NCBI GenBank assembly: GCA_024998625.1
Contig: JACOEL010000004.1
Coordinates: forward strand, 225,829 to 289,828
Direction: 5' to 3'
Source: Nitrospira sp.
Lineage (GTDB): Bacteria; Nitrospirota; Nitrospiria; Nitrospirales; Nitrospiraceae
DNA length: 64,000 nucleotides
In this document: positions 17,451 through 26,716 of the stretch, piece after piece
Numbering within the stretch: position 1 is the first letter of the stretch
Layout of the letters: the number at the start of each line of letters is the position of its first letter
Translations under genes and position numbers: made by a program
The notes under the pieces: generated by a model
The model's database searches: none
Seen by the model: only the letters and a program-made list of their open reading frames with translations
Told to the model about the DNA's origin: nothing

Positions 17451-18215
17451 ATGGCCGCCATGACCAGACCCTTTGTCTTTGCCTGGCATTTTCTCACGGC
17501 GATTCCGATCAGCCGGAGCCACCATGCGCCGTCGTCCGCTGAACTGGCCACGTCGATGGCCTGGTACTCCACGGTCGGACTCGTGATCGGCGGATTGCTC
17601 GCGGCGGCTGATCAGGGCCTGCGCTTGTTTTTGACGGCTGAGATGGCGAATGTCCTGCTGATTGTCCTGCTGGTGCTCCTGACACGCGGGCTGCATCAGG
17701 ACGGGCTGGCGGACACTTTAGATGGGCTGGCCGGCGGGCGAACCGCGGCCGATCGGCTGCGCATCATGCGCGATCCGAGCGTCGGGGCACTCGGTGCGAC
17801 CGGTCTCTTTCTCTCGCTGCTGTTGCGGTATGCCGGATTGCTCGCCCTCCCTCAACCGGTTCGGCTTCCCGTGCTGCTCTGTATGCCGGCGCTGGGCCGT
17901 TGGGCGATGGTCTTAGTCGCCTGGGCATCTCCCTATGCCAGGAGCGAAGGCGGGCTGGCGGCGGCGTTTCTGACTCATCTCTCCTGGCAACACGTGTTGC
18001 TCTCGAGTCTCGTATTGGCTTGTGCGTTGACGGCCGGATTAGGAGCGATTGTGGCAGCTTCGACCATCGGGTTGGGAGTCATGGTGGTGGTCGTTGTGCG
18101 GCGAGGCTGTCGGGCATGGTTCGGCGGGGTGACGGGAGATCTGCTCGGCGCCACGAATGAATTGATCGAGATTCTCTTCCTCTTGTTGATCCCGTTGTTG
18201 GTGATGGCGCGATGA
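17451..18215 (+). CDS. cobS: Adenosylcobinamide-GDP ribazoletransferase (cobalamin synthase)
   Basis: Polytopic inner-membrane enzyme joining AdoCbi-GDP and alpha-ribazole (phosphate). The hallmark RGLHQDGLADTLDGLAGG is present, followed by RLRIMRDPSVGALG and several hydrophobic helices. The start is uncertain between ATG 17451, directly after the cobT stop, and ATG 17460, which has a slightly better spaced GAG. It overlaps cbiB by 4 bp. No alpha-ribazole phosphatase (cobC) is in the cluster, so AdoCbl-phosphate must be dephosphorylated by a gene elsewhere. Confidence 0.93.
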   Translation: MAAMTRPFVFAWHFLTAIPISRSHHAPSSAELATSMAWYSTVGLVIGGLLAAADQGLRLFLTAEMANVLLIVLLVLLTRGLHQDGLADTLDGLAGGRTAADRLRIMRDPSVGALGATGLFLSLLLRYAGLLALPQPVRLPVLLCMPALGRWAMVLVAWASPYARSEGGLAAAFLTHLSWQHVLLSSLVLACALTAGLGAIVAASTIGLGVMVVVVVRRGCRAWFGGVTGDLLGATNELIEILFLLLIPLLVMAR

Positions 18216-19168
18216 CCGGCGGCGAGTTGGCGTTGGCAGCGGCGCTGGATGTCGTGGCAGGAGATCCCCGCTGGTTGCCCCACCCGGTGCGGGGCATGGG
18301 TCTGTTCATTGCCTGGTACGATCACCGGGTCCGAACATTCTGCCGTGGCGACCAAGCCTTACAAATTGCCGGAGCCTGTCTTGCGCTGGGCTTACCAGCG
18401 GCGGTCTATGCGGCGGCCACCTGGCTGATTGCGCAGGCGGCCACGTTCTCTCCGCTCTTCGGACAACTGCTCGGTATCGGCTTGGCCTATACCTCTCTGG
18501 CGGGCCGTGATCTGTTCGATCATGTCCAGCCGGTCAGTCGTGCGTTGCAGGAAGGGAATCTTGCCTCGGCGCGTGAGGCTGTGGCCAGGATTGTCGGCCG
18601 GGACAGCGCCGCGCTAGAGGAACCGGAGGTCGTGCGCGCCACTGTGGAGACGATCGCCGAAAGCATCGCCGACGGCATTATTGCACCGCTCGTCTACCTC
18701 TCCCTTGGCGGCGCGCCGCTCGCGCTGGCCTACAAGGCCGTGAATACACTCGACTCGATGGTGGGACATCACGATGAGCGGTATGAACATTTCGGTTGGG
18801 CTTCTGCCCGATTGGACGATGTTATGAACTGGGTGCCTGCCAGACTGGCGGCCGGCTTCATCGCGCTGGCCTCGGGCTTGGCGACGGGTCAGTGGCATCG
18901 CGTCCAAGACAGTTGGTACATCCTGCATCGGGATGGCGACAAACATGCCAGCCCGAACAGCGGCAGGCCAGAAGCGGCCATGGCTGGAGGATTGGGCGTG
19001 CAACTCGGCGGACAGAACTATTATGACGGTGTGCCTTACGATGGTGAATTGATCGGTGATGCCGGCACCGCGTTGATCCCCGGGCACATCGATCAGGCCA
19101 CTCGCATTATGGTTGTCGCTGCGGGACTCGGGCTCTTCTTTGCGCTGTTGTCTCTATGGGTATCATGA
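18212..19168 (+). CDS. cbiB: Adenosylcobinamide-phosphate synthase
   Basis: Membrane enzyme coupling adenosylcobyric acid with aminopropanol phosphate. Readable blocks: LDVVAGDPRWLPHPVRGMG, VETIAESIADGIIAPL, NTLDSMVGHHDERYEHFGW and SPNSGRPEAAMAGGLGVQLGG. 318 residues with four to five TM helices. Overlaps cobS and the next gene by 4 bp each. Confidence 0.95.
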   Translation: MTGGELALAAALDVVAGDPRWLPHPVRGMGLFIAWYDHRVRTFCRGDQALQIAGACLALGLPAAVYAAATWLIAQAATFSPLFGQLLGIGLAYTSLAGRDLFDHVQPVSRALQEGNLASAREAVARIVGRDSAALEEPEVVRATVETIAESIADGIIAPLVYLSLGGAPLALAYKAVNTLDSMVGHHDERYEHFGWASARLDDVMNWVPARLAAGFIALASGLATGQWHRVQDSWYILHRDGDKHASPNSGRPEAAMAGGLGVQLGGQNYYDGVPYDGELIGDAGTALIPGHIDQATRIMVVAAGLGLFFALLSLWVS

Positions 19169-20274
19169 CGCGCATCGGTCATGGCGGGGATGTGTACGCG
19201 GCGGCCCGTGAGTTAGGGCGAGACCTTCATCAACTGCTGGATTTCAGTGCCAGCATCAATCCCTTGGGGCCTTCCCCGGCCGCGTTGCGGACCATGCGAG
19301 CAGCCGAAGTCTTGCTCAGTCATTATCCGGACCCGGCCTGTTGGGCACTGCGGCAGTCGCTGGCCAGGCATTGGCATCGTCCGGCTGAGGAGTTTCTGGT
19401 CGGCAACGGGTCGACCGAGTTGATCCATCTCCTTCCCAGGACATTGGCGATCAGACATCTCCTGCTGATCGGCCCGACGTTTTCTGAATATGCCGAGGCG
19501 ATGACACGCGCCGGAGGACAGGTCACCATGCTGATGGCGGATCGTGCCAACGGGTATCGTCTTCGGCTGGAACTGGTCCTCGCAGCATTGCAGAAGCGGC
19601 GGCGGCCTGCGAGCGGCGCCTCTCCCATTGATGCAGTACTCCTCTGCAATCCCAATAGCCCGACCGGTCGCGCTTGCGATGCTGGCGCCGTGAGAACGCT
19701 TGCCCGTCTGGTAGCTCGCCGGGGGCTCTGGTGTATCGTGGATGAATCCTTTGCGGAATATGCAGATCACGCGTCGATCTTGTCAGAGCCTCTTCCCCCA
19801 CGGACCGTCGTGCTTCGCAGCTTTACTAAGTTTTATGGATTGCCGGGGCTGCGAGCTGGATACGCGGTGGCCAAGCCGGGCGTGATTGCACAAATTGCGA
19901 CGCAGCAGCCGCCCTGGTCGGTGAATATGCTGGCGCAGCAAACCGCCCTCGCCGCCTTGCAGGATGCGCGACATGCCGGGCGAAGTCTTCGTTTCATGGA
20001 ACGGGAGCGAGCTCGCGTTCAGAAGGCACTGACCCGGCTACCCGGTTGCACGGTCTTTCCCTCTGCCGTCAATTTTCTGCTGATGGAGTTGCCGGTCGGG
20101 CAGAAAGCGACGGCCGTGGTGGCCGTGCTTCGCCGGCAGGGACTCTTGATAAGGGATTGTTCGCAGGTGCCTGGATTGAATGGCCGTTCGGTTCGCATCG
20201 CGGTTCGCTCAAGGGCCGACAATGATCGCCTCCTGCGAGCTCTGTCGAGTCTCCTTTGCGAGGGTGGCGCATGA
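19165..20274 (+). CDS. cobD: L-threonine-O-3-phosphate decarboxylase (CobD-type, PLP-dependent)
   Basis: Aminotransferase-fold enzyme producing (R)-1-aminopropan-2-ol phosphate for CbiB. It shows HGGDVYAAARELG at the start, LDFSASINPLGPS, VLLCNPNSPTGR, and the PLP lysine in RSFTKFYGLPGLRAGY. The ATG at 19165 overlaps the cbiB stop (ATGA), matching the other junctions here; ATG 19156 is also in frame. Histidinol-phosphate aminotransferase is a close relative, but the operon and N-terminus favour CobD. Confidence 0.9.
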   Translation: MTRIGHGGDVYAAARELGRDLHQLLDFSASINPLGPSPAALRTMRAAEVLLSHYPDPACWALRQSLARHWHRPAEEFLVGNGSTELIHLLPRTLAIRHLLLIGPTFSEYAEAMTRAGGQVTMLMADRANGYRLRLELVLAALQKRRRPASGASPIDAVLLCNPNSPTGRACDAGAVRTLARLVARRGLWCIVDESFAEYADHASILSEPLPPRTVVLRSFTKFYGLPGLRAGYAVAKPGVIAQIATQQPPWSVNMLAQQTALAALQDARHAGRSLRFMERERARVQKALTRLPGCTVFPSAVNFLLMELPVGQKATAVVAVLRRQGLLIRDCSQVPGLNGRSVRIAVRSRADNDRLLRALSSLLCEGGA

Positions 20275-20999
20275 CGATGTGGCCGGATGGTTTCACCACT
20301 CGCTCTCGAATTGCCAAGGACACACTCATTCTCGATCTGGGAACTCGCATGCGGGTGTTGTCGTCCGCTCCAAGGGGGGGAGGGCTGCGAATCACCCGCT
20401 ACATCATGAATCATCAGGTTCCTGCCAATCCTGTTCCGCAGGCAACTCACTCAAAGTGGGAACATCCTGCCCGTTACCTCAAGCGAATCGCCGTAGAGCT
20501 GGGGGTAGATCCCGATTGTGTCGGCCTGATGACGGCGGTTCCGATGAAACAGGTCGTGATGCACCGTGAGGCGCAGGATGGAACCTGGGTCGAGTGTTTT
20601 GCCACCGTGGGTGTCACCAACGCGGTGCGGGCAGGTGAGCCGCCGCCGCGAGAAGTGGGTGACAGCACTGTCCGCCGAGCCGGGACGATCAATCTGATGG
20701 TCGTCACCAATGCCTGCCTTGCCGTGCCGGCTCTGGTCTGTGCAGTGCAGGTGGCGACGGAGAGCAAGACCGGAGTGCTGCGTGACCATGCGGTGCCCAG
20801 CTGGACGGGGCATTCCGGCGCGACCGGCACGGGGACGGACGCGGTGGTTGTCGCCTGTGCCCTGCGGGGAAGCGGTCCCTGGTCGGACTATGCCGGAACC
20901 CATACCACGCTCGGGTCTTTGATCGGACGGGTCGTCGCCGAGTGCCTCACACAAGGTCTGGCACGCGCGACTGAGTGGGCGGTGACACATCGCGGCTAA
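20271..20999 (+). CDS. cbiZ: Adenosylcobinamide amidohydrolase (corrinoid remodelling)
   Basis: Cleaves the aminopropanol arm of adenosylcobinamide, and in some bacteria of foreign corrinoids, to give adenosylcobyric acid. Typical residues: GLMTAVPMKQVV, VTNAVRAGE, GTINLMVVTN and GTGTDAVVVAC. 242 residues. The ATG at 20271 overlaps the cobD stop. CbiZ is mostly archaeal, with scattered bacterial holders, and it creates a second salvage route beside CobU. Its position between cobD and cobQ fits re-entry of cobyric acid into CbiB. Confidence 0.9.
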   Translation: MTMWPDGFTTRSRIAKDTLILDLGTRMRVLSSAPRGGGLRITRYIMNHQVPANPVPQATHSKWEHPARYLKRIAVELGVDPDCVGLMTAVPMKQVVMHREAQDGTWVECFATVGVTNAVRAGEPPPREVGDSTVRRAGTINLMVVTNACLAVPALVCAVQVATESKTGVLRDHAVPSWTGHSGATGTGTDAVVVACALRGSGPWSDYAGTHTTLGSLIGRVVAECLTQGLARATEWAVTHRG

Positions 21000-21015
21000 A
21001 CGGTTGTCATTTCCT

Positions 21016-22572
21016 ATGTCTCCTCCCTCTCGCGCCAAAGCCATTGCGATTCTCGGGACCGGCTCAGACGTCGGGAAAAGCATGATCACGTCCGGGCTTT
21101 GCCGGCTGTTGTATCGCGCCGGTATCCGCGTGGCACCCTTCAAGGCGCAGAATATGTCGTTGAACTCCTTTGTCACGCCGGAGGGCGGGGAGATCGGTCG
21201 CGCTCAGGCTCTGCAAGCCGAAGCCTGTGGGATTCCCCCCCATGTGGATATGAATCCCGTTCTCCTCAAGCCGGAATCTGATTCCAGGTCGCAGATCATC
21301 GTGCAGGGAAAAGTGTTTGCCACGCGCGAGGCACGGGTCTATTTCGCGCGCAGCCGGGACTCTGAATTGTTTCAGGCGGTGGAACGCAGTTACGACCGCC
21401 TCGCCTCGCAGTATGAGGTCATGGTCATCGAAGGCGCCGGCAGCGCTGCGGAGGTCAATCTGCGGGATCGCGATCTGGTGAACTGGCCGGTCGTCGAGAT
21501 GGCCGATGCCAAGGTAGTGTTGGTCGGGGATATCGATCGTGGCGGCGTGTTCGCGCAGATTATCGGCACGCTCGATCTCATCACGCCGGAGGAGCGTGGC
21601 CGGGTGTGCGGGATCGTCATCAACAAGTTCCGGGGAGACGCAGCGCTCTTTGCCGACGGCGTCCGCTTCCTGAGGGAGCGCACGGGGATTCCGGTCCTGG
21701 GTGTGCTGCCGTTTTTGCGCGACCTGGCGCTCGATCAGGAGGATAGTCTGGACGTCGATATCCGACGACAGGTCGCGTTTCAGCGTGGCTGTATCAATCT
21801 GGCGGTGATGCTCCTGCCCCACATGAGCAACTTCACCGATTTCAATGCGCTGGCCGGTGAACCGGATGTGGCGTTGCGATATGCGGCGACCCCCGAAGAA
21901 GCGGCCGGGGCCGATGCGATTCTGCTTCCCGGTTCCAAAACCACATTGGCGGACCTCGCCTATCTGCGTAGCAAGGGGTTCGAATCACTCTTGCATGCTC
22001 ATATTCACCGCGGGGGAGAAGTGGTCGGCATTTGCGGCGGGTATCAAATGTTGGGACGACAGATCGCCGATCCTGATGCGGTCGAATCAGGCGGGAGCGG
22101 CGAGGGGCTTGGGCTGCTGCAGGTGACGACGGTTCTGATGCGGGAGAAAATCACCGAGCAGGTCGAAGCGCGTGCCTTGCATCTCGCTGGACCGGCGGCG
22201 CCCCCGGTGCGAGGGTACTTGATTCACATGGGGCGGACGGATCGCCATGGACATCGACCCTGCTTCGAACTGCAGAGAAAAGCACCGTCGTCTTCAGGAC
22301 ATCGCGACGTTGCCGAACGGGATGCTGCGTTACTCGACGGCGCGGTCAGTGACGACGGTCTGGTCTGGGGGACCTACATCCATGGCCTGTTCGACGAGCC
22401 ACTCTGTCGACGCGCATGGCTGAACCGGCTGCGTATCAGAAAAGGGCTTCCAGCCGCCGATATGGCCTTGTCGCAACAGGTGAGCCGACAGCGATCCGGT
22501 GCGATGGATCGATGGGCCGACCACGTGGAACGACATCTTGACCTCACCCCGATCCTGGCGCTCCTTCGTTAA
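21016..22572 (+). CDS. cobQ: Cobyric acid synthase, glutamine-hydrolysing
   Basis: Amidates carboxylates b, d, e and g of adenosylcobyrinic acid a,c-diamide. The P-loop-like ILGTGSDVGKSM, PFKAQNMSLNSFVTPEGGEIGRAQ, DMNPVLLKPESD and IEGAGSAAEVNL are diagnostic. The amidotransferase domain has VGICGGYQMLG (nucleophile Cys) and the catalytic-His region YIHGLFD. ATG 21016 was chosen; a TTG at 21004 is in frame and neither has a clear ribosome binding site. Last gene of the operon; 410 bp without genes follow. Confidence 0.95.
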   Translation: MSPPSRAKAIAILGTGSDVGKSMITSGLCRLLYRAGIRVAPFKAQNMSLNSFVTPEGGEIGRAQALQAEACGIPPHVDMNPVLLKPESDSRSQIIVQGKVFATREARVYFARSRDSELFQAVERSYDRLASQYEVMVIEGAGSAAEVNLRDRDLVNWPVVEMADAKVVLVGDIDRGGVFAQIIGTLDLITPEERGRVCGIVINKFRGDAALFADGVRFLRERTGIPVLGVLPFLRDLALDQEDSLDVDIRRQVAFQRGCINLAVMLLPHMSNFTDFNALAGEPDVALRYAATPEEAAGADAILLPGSKTTLADLAYLRSKGFESLLHAHIHRGGEVVGICGGYQMLGRQIADPDAVESGGSGEGLGLLQVTTVLMREKITEQVEARALHLAGPAAPPVRGYLIHMGRTDRHGHRPCFELQRKAPSSSGHRDVAERDAALLDGAVSDDGLVWGTYIHGLFDEPLCRRAWLNRLRIRKGLPAADMALSQQVSRQRSGAMDRWADHVERHLDLTPILALLR

Positions 22573-22983
22573 GGCAGGATGGTTTAGGCCGTCCGCTATC
22601 CTCTCTTCGTCGAGGTTCTGAAGGGACTTTGACACTTCTCTCGAAAAGCGACCAAACTTTGGCGCTCCGACTTGCATCGTGAACAAGTACGCACCCATGT
22701 CACCCTAGCTGATCATAGTGGGTATAGTAGACCATCCACACATAATCATCCGCAAAATCGCTGACTTCATCGGTATGAATTCTTTCCGCTTCGCAATCCT
22801 AACTAATCGTCTTGTTTGGCACCGATCGTGCACAACGTCTGCCGGGGCTGCAGGGTCCTAGCGTGGCTCCATGCGTCGATGAAATTGTCAACGAAGAATT
22901 TTGCGCTATCTTTGACAAGGGATTGGCCGACTTAGGGCGAAATGAGTTGACCGGGCGCTACCAGGCAGGCAGGAGGAGACGGC
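22573..22983 (+). other. Intergenic region between the cob operon and the chemosensory operon
   Basis: About 410 bp. A short hairpin (GGATGG/CCGTCC) follows cobQ but has no T-run. TTGACA hexamers occur at about 22629 and 22913, neither with a good -10 at standard spacing. Only short frames without domains are seen. It probably contains the promoter of the haem-protein gene at 22984. Confidence 0.45.
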
Positions 22984-23718
22984 ATGGCGAAACATATCAG
23001 TAAGAGAATCGTGATGGCTGCACTGACCGTGATCTGCATGGGCGCGGCTGTTCCCGCGTCGGCCAATACCGAGGTGGAAACGGCCGAGTTGCTCATCAAG
23101 TTGTTGCAAGTCGGTCGTGGGGTGATTTCTGAATACCAAGCCACGATCAATGACGCCAGCAAGGGCGACAAAGGGGTTACCGGTGACTTTGTGTCCAATC
23201 AGGTGATCGAACGGTTTCGTAAAGCCACCAGGATCGATCTGAGCCGGCCCGCCACGGTTCCGCAAGCGCCGCTCTTTCTCGCCATGGTGGAATCCGAAAA
23301 AGAAGTCATCGACGAGGCGCAACCCGTCATCAATAAGCAGGGTGTCGGTTTCAAAGGGATTATCCCCGCTGTTTTCGCCCGCAAGTCCGGCGAGCGGTTC
23401 TATCGGAAGACCGGAATTCGTGTGAAGCTGACGGGTACCGACTATCGGTTTCCGGGCAACCGGCCGGATGAGTTTGAGTCGGAAGTGTTGAGGATTTTTG
23501 CCGACACGCGCCATCCGAAGGGCCAGCCGTACAGCAAGGCCACGATGTTGGATGGGAAGCCGGTATTGCGCATGATGGATCCGGAGTACGCCGCAAGCAC
23601 CTGTCTGAGCTGCCATGGCGATCCGAAAGGGGAGCGCGATATCACCGGCGCCAAGAAAGAAGGGTGGCACGAGGGCGATCTGGCCGGTGCGATCAGCATC
23701 GTGATTCCCATGCGGTAG
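22984..23718 (+). CDS. Periplasmic single-haem protein with Tll0287-like (DUF3365) domain
   Basis: Exported protein of 244 residues. The signal peptide ends near VPASANTE. The body matches the Tll0287-like sensor domain, with FVSNQVIERF, GIRVKLTGTDYRFPGNRPDEFE and a haem c site CLSCHG at about residues 207-212. Such domains are PAS-like haem sensors, often fused to chemoreceptors or kinases; here the protein is free. It lies 64 bp before a PilH-like receiver gene and on the same strand as the whole chemosensory cluster, so it may act as a periplasmic redox or gas sensor for it (inference). AGGAGG precedes the start. Confidence 0.82.
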   Translation: MAKHISKRIVMAALTVICMGAAVPASANTEVETAELLIKLLQVGRGVISEYQATINDASKGDKGVTGDFVSNQVIERFRKATRIDLSRPATVPQAPLFLAMVESEKEVIDEAQPVINKQGVGFKGIIPAVFARKSGERFYRKTGIRVKLTGTDYRFPGNRPDEFESEVLRIFADTRHPKGQPYSKATMLDGKPVLRMMDPEYAASTCLSCHGDPKGERDITGAKKEGWHEGDLAGAISIVIPMR

Positions 23719-23782
23719 CCGTCGACGAATCAAACGTCTTTATTGCGCACACATTTAGCGGGTTTGAAGGGGGGACGTACTC

Positions 23783-24145
23783 ATGAGCAAGATCGTTGTC
23801 GTCGATGATTCGTACGCCGAACTGCAGTTGATCGAAGGCTATTTGAAGTCTGCCAATCACACAGTCGTGTCGTATCCGAACACCGACAAACTCGAGGATA
23901 AACTGGCATTGGATAAGCCGGATCTGATCGTGCTGGATGTCGTGATGCCTGGGCGTAACGGGTTTCAGGCCTGCCGCGACCTGAAAAGCGATGATCGCTT
24001 CAAGGGCATCCCGATCGTGCTCTGCACGTCCAAAGGGCAGGAAAGCGACAAATTCTGGGGCCAACAGCAGGGTGCCAATGGGTATGTGGTGAAGCCGTTT
24101 AAAGCCGAAGATCTGGTCGCCGCAGTCAAGCGGGCGTTGAACTAA
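23783..24145 (+). CDS. Single-domain response regulator, PilG/PilH-like
   Basis: CheY-fold receiver of 120 residues. Acidic pair D8-D9 (VVVDDS), phospho-acceptor D52 in IVLDVVMPGRNG, C-T-S at the switch position and K104 in YVVKPF. The QESDKFWGQQQGANGY segment is the wording of PilG/PilH proteins of type IV pilus chemosensory systems rather than flagellar CheY. It is followed 3 bp later by cheW. Confidence 0.88.
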   Translation: MSKIVVVDDSYAELQLIEGYLKSANHTVVSYPNTDKLEDKLALDKPDLIVLDVVMPGRNGFQACRDLKSDDRFKGIPIVLCTSKGQESDKFWGQQQGANGYVVKPFKAEDLVAAVKRALN

Positions 24146-24148
24146 TCC

Positions 24149-24694
24149 ATGAGCGACGTGCCAACGATCCAGCCTCACTCCTCAGACTCATCTCCGGCTC
24201 ACGGACCCTCCAGCCCATCGAGGTCTCCTGCCGCGTCGATCGAAGGCACGCTGCGTATGTGTGTCCTCACGCTGGGGGGCGAGTTATTTGCCATCGACCT
24301 CCGCCACGTCAGCGAAGTGTTTGAGGTGGAAGCGGTGACCGTCGTGCCCAGCGTGCCGAGCCTGTTGACCGGAGTGACCAATCTCCGGGGAACGGTCATT
24401 ACTCTGGTCGATCTGCGAGGAAGCCTGGGTCTGCCCGTGACCGGGACTTCGTTACCCTTCGCGGTCGTGATTCGCCATGGCAGCCGACAGGTGGGTGTGC
24501 TCGTCGATCACGTGCCTGAAATTCACACCGTCAGTCGTGAGCACCTGTTGCCCGCCATGCAAGCGGGACCGGCTGGGGCGCGTCCTTGCGTCTCGGCTGT
24601 GCTTCGCCTGGACGAACGTCTGGGGGGAGTGCTGGAGGTACCGCAGGTCTTTGCACAGGTTGACGGAGGGAGTGCGATATTGTCGATCGCGTAA
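24149..24694 (+). CDS. cheW: CheW-type coupling protein (PilI-like)
   Basis: Adaptor that links receptor and kinase. A Ser/Pro-rich N-terminal leader of about 30 residues precedes the CheW fold: LTLGGELFAIDLRHVSEVFEV, VPSLLTGVTNLRGTVITLVDLRGSLG, VGVLVDHVPEIHTV. 181 residues. It sits between the PilH-like receiver and the chemoreceptor. Confidence 0.9.
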   Translation: MSDVPTIQPHSSDSSPAHGPSSPSRSPAASIEGTLRMCVLTLGGELFAIDLRHVSEVFEVEAVTVVPSVPSLLTGVTNLRGTVITLVDLRGSLGLPVTGTSLPFAVVIRHGSRQVGVLVDHVPEIHTVSREHLLPAMQAGPAGARPCVSAVLRLDERLGGVLEVPQVFAQVDGGSAILSIA

Positions 24695-24789
24695 ACAGCA
24701 GGCGCGCGAGTCATCGCGGATCTGCGTCATCGAAGATTGTGCGACCGGCCACCGGAAGTTGAGGAAAGCAGAACAAGGAGGAGCGCACC

Positions 24790-26664
24790 ATGATCGGGCA
24801 AGGCGTCAAGAATCGATTCCAGGACATGAAAACAAAGACGAAGCTGCTGGTCAGCTTCGGTCTCGTGAGTGTCATCATCATGATCATGGCCAGCGTCGGT
24901 GTGTTCACCCTGCGCCAACTCAGCACCCAGTCGCAAACGGTGTATGCGGACTATACGGTGCCGCTGGCGGAGTTCGCCCAGATGGGAACCGCGTTGACCA
25001 AACATCACCAGATTCTGCTGGATATCGCGTCCGCCACCAAACAAAGCGACTTCGCCCAGGAAGTGACCAAGTTGCCGCCCCTGAAGGCCCAGATCGACAA
25101 GGTGGTGAACAACTATAAGAGTACGACGCTGCGCGTGTCGCGATCGGGCCGGGACGAGGCGAAGGAGCTGACCCTCTTTGAACCGGCATTGAAAAAATAC
25201 TTTCAGGATGCCGACGGCGCACTGAGCGCCATGACGGATAGTTTCGATCGTAATGTTCTGTCATCGACGCAAGCGGAACAAATGCGGGCTCTCGGTATCC
25301 TGGCCTTAACGGTCAACCTGACGCCCTCGTTCGAAAATGCCGTCAAACGTCACAATGAGCAGGTCACGGCCATCGAGGCTGTCGCCAAGGACCTCAACGA
25401 TGATGCGCAAGCCCTGGCCAGCAACGGCACCCTGATTCTGGTGGCCGGCGGTCTGGTTGCCGTGGCACTCGGATTGTTCGTCGGATATCTGTTGGCGACA
25501 TTCCTCTCCCGGAGCATCAGCCACATCGCCAACGTCGCGACGCAGGCCGCCGGGGGCAATCTACAGGCCCGCGCGAAAATCCAGTCGCACGATGAGTTGG
25601 GTCAGATGGCCACCGCGTTCAACTCCATGCTTGATCGTATTACCGCCCTGGTTTCGACGGAAGAAGAGCGTGACCTGATGCAGAAACGGCTCATGCAATT
25701 CCTCGTGCTGGTCTCCGAAGTCGGTAAAGGAGACTTGACCCGGCGAGGCGAAGTGACGGCCGACATGTTCGGTAACCTTGCGGACGGGTTCAACCTCATG
25801 ATCGCGCGGTTCGGACAATTGTTGAAGCAGGTGCGCGAGGCGGCCGACCGGGTGAACAAGTCAGCCGGTACTCTTCGGGATTCAGCCGGTCATATGTCCG
25901 GCACGGCCCGGGCGCAGGCGGAAGAGTCCGTGCGTACGCTGGGCGCGGTCGAACAGTTGGCCGCTGGTATGCGTCAGGTGGCCACCACGGCCGGCGCATC
26001 GTCCGACTCCGCCAGGCAGGTGTTGTCGGCTACGGAACGCGGAAACGTCGCGGTGCAGGAAACCGTGCGTGACATGCAGAGCATTCGGTCGGCGGTGCAA
26101 CGTATGTCCAAGCAGGTGAAAGGCCTTGGTGACCGGTCACTCGAAATTTCACAAATCGTGTCGACGATTCGTGATATCGCCAATCAAACGAACTTGCTCG
26201 CCCTCAACGCCGCCATCGAGGCGGCCGGTGCGGGTGAGGCCGGTGCCCGCTTCGCCGTCGTCGCCGATCAGGTCCGAAAGCTGGCGGAAAGTTCCACGCA
26301 AGCGACACGCGAAATCGCCGACCTCGTGAAAGTGATTCAAACCGAAACCCAGGATGCCGTGGTAGCCATGGAGCATGAAACACAGGCGGTGGAAGCCGGA
26401 TCCGCTTCGGCCCTCCGGACCGGCGACGTGTTCGCTGAAATTTCAGACATTGCGAAACGGTCTTCCGAGTTGGCCCAGACCATCGCGAGCGCGGCGTCCG
26501 AACAGACCGCCTCGACGGAAAAAGTCGGTCGAGCTATTAAGGAGTTCACCGGCGGCGCCGTGGCGACCCAGAAGCAGACGGACTCGACCCGACTTACGAT
26601 CGAAGACATGGCAAAACTGGCCGAAGGCCTCAACTCTTCGGTCGCTCAGTTCAAGCTCGCATAA
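24790..26664 (+). CDS. Methyl-accepting chemoreceptor, PilJ-like, with tandem HAMP
   Basis: Transmembrane chemoreceptor of 624 residues. TM1 at about 19-40, a helical periplasmic domain, TM2 at about 214-237, then a HAMP domain and a second HAMP-like stretch ([25 protein letters not shown]). The signalling hairpin tip reads [30 protein letters not shown], close to the MCP consensus. There is no CheR-binding pentapeptide at the C-terminus (ends SSVAQFKLA). The periplasmic part has no recognised ligand domain. AAGGAGG-like signal before the ATG. Confidence 0.9.
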   Translation: MIGQGVKNRFQDMKTKTKLLVSFGLVSVIIMIMASVGVFTLRQLSTQSQTVYADYTVPLAEFAQMGTALTKHHQILLDIASATKQSDFAQEVTKLPPLKAQIDKVVNNYKSTTLRVSRSGRDEAKELTLFEPALKKYFQDADGALSAMTDSFDRNVLSSTQAEQMRALGILALTVNLTPSFENAVKRHNEQVTAIEAVAKDLNDDAQALASNGTLILVAGGLVAVALGLFVGYLLATFLSRSISHIANVATQAAGGNLQARAKIQSHDELGQMATAFNSMLDRITALVSTEEERDLMQKRLMQFLVLVSEVGKGDLTRRGEVTADMFGNLADGFNLMIARFGQLLKQVREAADRVNKSAGTLRDSAGHMSGTARAQAEESVRTLGAVEQLAAGMRQVATTAGASSDSARQVLSATERGNVAVQETVRDMQSIRSAVQRMSKQVKGLGDRSLEISQIVSTIRDIANQTNLLALNAAIEAAGAGEAGARFAVVADQVRKLAESSTQATREIADLVKVIQTETQDAVVAMEHETQAVEAGSASALRTGDVFAEISDIAKRSSELAQTIASAASEQTASTEKVGRAIKEFTGGAVATQKQTDSTRLTIEDMAKLAEGLNSSVAQFKLA

Positions 26665-26716
26665 GAGAACTCTTGAAGAGCGGTGAATGGTCTCCGCTCG
26701 GATACTGAGTGGGTGA

